DNA of 9,249 bases, taken from NCBI GenBank assembly GCA_030611625.1, contig JAUWPK010000121.1, forward strand, positions 1 to 9,249. The letters run 5' to 3'. Below the pieces are notes generated by a model. The model did not search any database. It had not been told where the DNA came from and saw nothing but the letters and a program-made list of their open reading frames with translations. The translations under genes were made by a program, and so were the position numbers. The stretch comes from Promethearchaeum sp. GTDB taxonomy: Archaea > Asgardarchaeota > Lokiarchaeia > Sigyniarchaeales > Promethearchaeaceae. This document shows, one piece after another, positions 7,588-9,249 of the stretch (position 1 is its first letter; every line of letters starts with the position of its first letter).

Positions 7588-7603
7588 TTTTAGATAAATT
7601 AAA

Positions 7604-7816
7604 TTATTTAGATCCTATTAATGCATTCATTTGATTTTCTTTTAAGACTTTGAATTGATCATGTTCGATCTCTTTCACAAGTTTAGCTTCCTTAGTCAAA
7701 AATAGCTTCAAAGCTTGACGAACTGCTTCAGAACGGCTTGGAAAATATCCTAGATCTACCATAGTTTTAAGACAGTCAAGATATTGCTCTGGTATATTAA
7801 TTGTAACTATTTTTAT
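7604..7816 (-). CDS. ribbon-helix-helix (CopG/Arc-type) transcriptional regulator, 70 residues, ATA start
   Basis: The protein begins (M)KIVTINIPEQYLDCL, the short strand that pairs in the dimer and enters the DNA major groove, followed by helix 1, the turn GYFPSRSEAVRQAL and helix 2. This is the classic archaeal RHH_1 layout, with a charged C-terminal helix (about 41-66) after it. Length suits the family. No ATG, GTG or TTG precedes the strand in frame back to a stop; the first ATG is at residue 19 and would delete the DNA-binding strand. ATA at 7814-7816, where homologues usually have Met, sits 6 nt after GAGGGG. I infer ATA initiation; a sequencing error (ATG to ATA) is the alternative. 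The gene diverges from nre, and repeats in the shared intergenic region may be its operators. Target genes are unknown; autoregulation is likely for the family. Confidence 0.85.
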   Translation of the reverse strand: MKIVTINIPEQYLDCLKTMVDLGYFPSRSEAVRQALKLFLTKEAKLVKEIEHDQFKVLKENQMNALIGSK

Positions 7817-7822
7817 TTTGTT

Positions 7823-7828
7823 CCCCTC
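7823..7828 (-). promoter_or_regulatory. Shine-Dalgarno GAGGGG that points to an ATA start
   Basis: On the minus strand GAGGGG is followed by six nucleotides (AACAAA) and then ATA. No standard start codon lies in frame within reach of this site, so it supports initiation at 7816. Confidence 0.6.
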
Positions 7829-7834
7829 GTTTAA

Positions 7835-7890
7835 ATATAATATTTGATAATTTTATCGATGTTTTGTTTTTAAGATATATTTTTTGATAA
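7835..7890. repeat. pair of 16-bp repeats 40 bp apart in the regulator promoter
   Basis: ATATAATATTTGATAA at 7835-7850 and ATATATTTTTTGATAA at 7875-7890 agree at 14 of 16 positions, with starts 40 bp apart. The first continues into GATAATTTTATC (7846-7857), an inverted repeat with 5-bp arms. They flank the likely promoter of the ribbon-helix-helix gene and could be binding sites, though low complexity weakens this. Confidence 0.35.
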
Positions 7891-7944
7891 CACTTCCTTT
7901 TTGTCGGCATTATTTTTAAAGAGATCTTTTCACATTTAATATAC

Positions 7945-7984
7945 AGATGTTAAGCCGTTAACTAAGATGTTAAGCTGTTAATTA
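7945..7984. repeat. tandem 20-bp direct repeat, candidate operator
   Basis: AGATGTTAAGCCGTTAACTA at 7945-7964 is followed immediately by AGATGTTAAGCTGTTAATTA at 7965-7984, 18 of 20 identical, both differences being C/T. Each unit has two TTAA boxes flanking GCNG. The 20-bp period puts units nearly on the same DNA face, as ribbon-helix-helix dimers often require. The block lies 128 bp before the regulator start and 99 bp before nre, so it could serve either promoter. Confidence 0.6.
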
Positions 7985-8019
7985 AATTAGAATAATTATT
8001 TATTTTGCCGTCGTGCTCC

Positions 8020-8033
8020 TTAATATAAATAAC
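8020..8033 (+). promoter_or_regulatory. TATA-like box for nre
   Basis: TTAATATAAATAAC would place the transcription start near 8052, giving a leader of about 30 nt that keeps the Shine-Dalgarno. A second TATA-like stretch at 8058-8067 would start transcription past the TTG codon, so the first is preferred. Confidence 0.4.
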
Positions 8034-8071
8034 TAAACATTTGAAATAACATCAGCAATATATTTAAAAAT

Positions 8072-8078
8072 GAGAGGA
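8072..8078 (+). promoter_or_regulatory. Shine-Dalgarno GAGAGGA that selects the TTG start of nre
   Basis: GAGAGGA ends 5 nt before TTG 8084. No ATG or GTG occurs in frame between the upstream TGA at 8042-8044 and this TTG. Confidence 0.65.
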
Positions 8079-8083
8079 TTAAT

Positions 8084-9249
8084 TTGAATCAGTACTCATC
8101 AGCGCAAAATACAATCACAGAAACTGAAAACATTTGTATAAAATGCAAAGGCAGTAGATTGCTGTGCGGAAAGAAATCTTGCCCAATTCTGATGAGAAAC
8201 TCTGTTTTAAAAAGTTTTGTTGGCATAGATCCTAAAAACTATAAAGGTAAGCAAGATATTTTCGGAGCAAGCCCCCCGGCGGTTTTTGTTGGAACTTATG
8301 GATATCCGAAAGTAAATATTGGCCCTCTTCTCCCCATTGGAGAATATGCCAAATCTAAAGATACTCATTTCTTAGATTCTCCTGAATCTTGGTTTGGAAA
8401 ACCAATTGAAGAGATTGTTGGTTTTCGATCAAGCATGATTCGTTCCAATTTTAATATTAATGTCCGTTATAATGATAATCTTGATAAAACATACAGCAAA
8501 TTAAACAGATCTAATCGAAAATTATTGGATGCAACTCAAGAATTAACTCTCGCTTCAAATTCAGTTGACACTGAAGCACATCTATCAAGAATACGATTCA
8601 ATTTAAAATATGATAGCAATTCCGCTCCAACAGGGCCTTCTGGTAGGGCTGAAGAGATAAAGGTAGTTGATAATATCAAAGTTCTTAAACCAGTGGATAA
8701 AGTCTATTCCGATAGAGATCTCAAAGCAGCCGATGCTATACTTGATTATTTATACAAGTCTGATGATGTATCAATTACTTCTATCCAACGTTTGCTTTCA
8801 GCGGGGTTATTAGGTGTTAAGAAAAAGAGAACACTCGTTCCCACTAGATGGAGTATCACGGCCGTGGATGACATTATTGGTAAAGGAATTGCCAAGAAAT
8901 TGATTCACTTTCAAACAATTGATAAGTATTATACTTTTTCAGGTCAATATTTAGATAATAAATTTCTGATAGTACTAATTCCTGGACCATGGAGCTATGA
9001 GATGAATGAATATTGGCATCGAGACTCCATCTGGAATCAAGACATTCCTGGTGTTTCCAACAACCAACCATCTATTCCCATTATTGCAACTGATTATGAA
9101 TTCGAGAAAGGACGAAAAAGCTACGCTAGTAACATAACTGGGGCATACTATGCTGCTAGAAAAGAAGTTGAAGAATTTCTATTCAAACAACGTAGACAAG
9201 GGAGAGTTATTGTATTTCGGGAGATTTCTGGTGGTTATCTTGTACCTCT
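8084..9249 (+). CDS. nreA: Nre-family archaeal DNA repair protein, C-terminus beyond window
   Basis: Nre proteins are archaeal repair factors; in Haloferax NreA acts with UvrABC and PCNA against interstrand-crosslink damage. The frame is open for 388 codons to the window end. An N-terminal Cys4 zinc finger has C18, C21, C28 and C33 (CIKC, LLCGKKSCP). The Nre_N signature follows: FGASPPAVFVGTYGYPKV and NIGPLLP, then RSSMIRSNFNINVR, a central LSRIRFNLKYD, and the conserved RTLVPTRWSITAVDD near residues 245-260. Pro- and Trp-rich IPGPWSYEMNEYW marks the C-terminal half. The expected PCNA-binding PIP motif at the extreme C-terminus is outside the window. TTG 8084 is chosen because GAGAGGA lies 5 nt upstream and it puts the zinc finger at the usual distance. 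The gene diverges from the ribbon-helix-helix regulator. Whether the organism's copy is NreA or NreB cannot be told without the rest. Confidence 0.93.
   Translation, partial: MNQYSSAQNTITETENICIKCKGSRLLCGKKSCPILMRNSVLKSFVGIDPKNYKGKQDIFGASPPAVFVGTYGYPKVNIGPLLPIGEYAKSKDTHFLDSPESWFGKPIEEIVGFRSSMIRSNFNINVRYNDNLDKTYSKLNRSNRKLLDATQELTLASNSVDTEAHLSRIRFNLKYDSNSAPTGPSGRAEEIKVVDNIKVLKPVDKVYSDRDLKAADAILDYLYKSDDVSITSIQRLLSAGLLGVKKKRTLVPTRWSITAVDDIIGKGIAKKLIHFQTIDKYYTFSGQYLDNKFLIVLIPGPWSYEMNEYWHRDSIWNQDIPGVSNNQPSIPIIATDYEFEKGRKSYASNITGAYYAARKEVEEFLFKQRRQGRVIVFREISGGYLVP

Noticed and set aside
7465..7603. T-box or other riboswitch upstream of ileS
   Set aside because: No T-box core or stable stem is visible, and T-boxes are bacterial. 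Only GGTTAA-like short repeats just before the ATG were seen.
1..9249. tRNA or rRNA genes, CRISPR arrays, insertion sequences
   Set aside because: No cloverleaf with a T-arm signature, no spaced repeat array, and no transposase or terminal inverted repeats were recognised by eye.

Overview
The window reads as AT-rich archaeal DNA, most likely from an Asgard (Lokiarchaeia-like) archaeon. The evidence is an HdrA-type iron-sulfur flavoprotein, an archaeal Nre DNA repair protein, archaeal-style Shine-Dalgarno and TATA-like signals, T-tract terminators, and in-frame UGA codons placed exactly at conserved cysteines. Use of selenocysteine combined with HdrA is known from methanococci and has been reported for Lokiarchaeota. 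The lineage call is inference, because no rRNA or informational marker was compared.

Layout. Positions 1-1671 (minus) hold the first 557 codons of hdrA, whose C-terminus runs off the window. It is interrupted only by three TGA codons, all at conserved Cys positions, so I read it as one selenoprotein gene rather than a set of broken fragments. A 16-codon upstream ORF with a good Shine-Dalgarno lies just before it. Positions about 2019-4029 (plus) hold three genes I do not recognise: a soluble protein of about 221 residues, an 82-residue Trp-rich helical protein and a 266-residue seven-helix membrane protein. Positions 4186-7464 (minus) hold a complete isoleucyl-tRNA synthetase with an unusual lysine-rich insertion after its KMSKS loop. 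Positions 7604-7816 (minus) hold a 70-residue ribbon-helix-helix (CopG-like) regulator that appears to start with ATA. Positions 8084-9249 (plus) hold the start of an Nre-family repair protein with a TTG start, open at the window end. The regulator and nre diverge from a 267-bp intergenic region that contains a tandem 20-bp repeat, a plausible operator.

How the genes relate. hdrA belongs to energy metabolism (flavin-based electron bifurcation with HdrBC and hydrogenase or formate dehydrogenase partners, none in this window). ileS is housekeeping and nre is DNA repair. The three unknown genes sit between two convergent or divergent neighbours and form no obvious pathway. All five complete main CDS end in TAA and none in TGA, which fits a genome where UGA also has a coding meaning.

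The strongest observation is the triple-UGA HdrA: two of the four predicted ligands of its N-terminal [4Fe-4S] cluster, and one residue of the CxxC-like motif after the FAD-binding fold, would be selenocysteine. The expected SECIS element would lie beyond position 1 and cannot be checked here.
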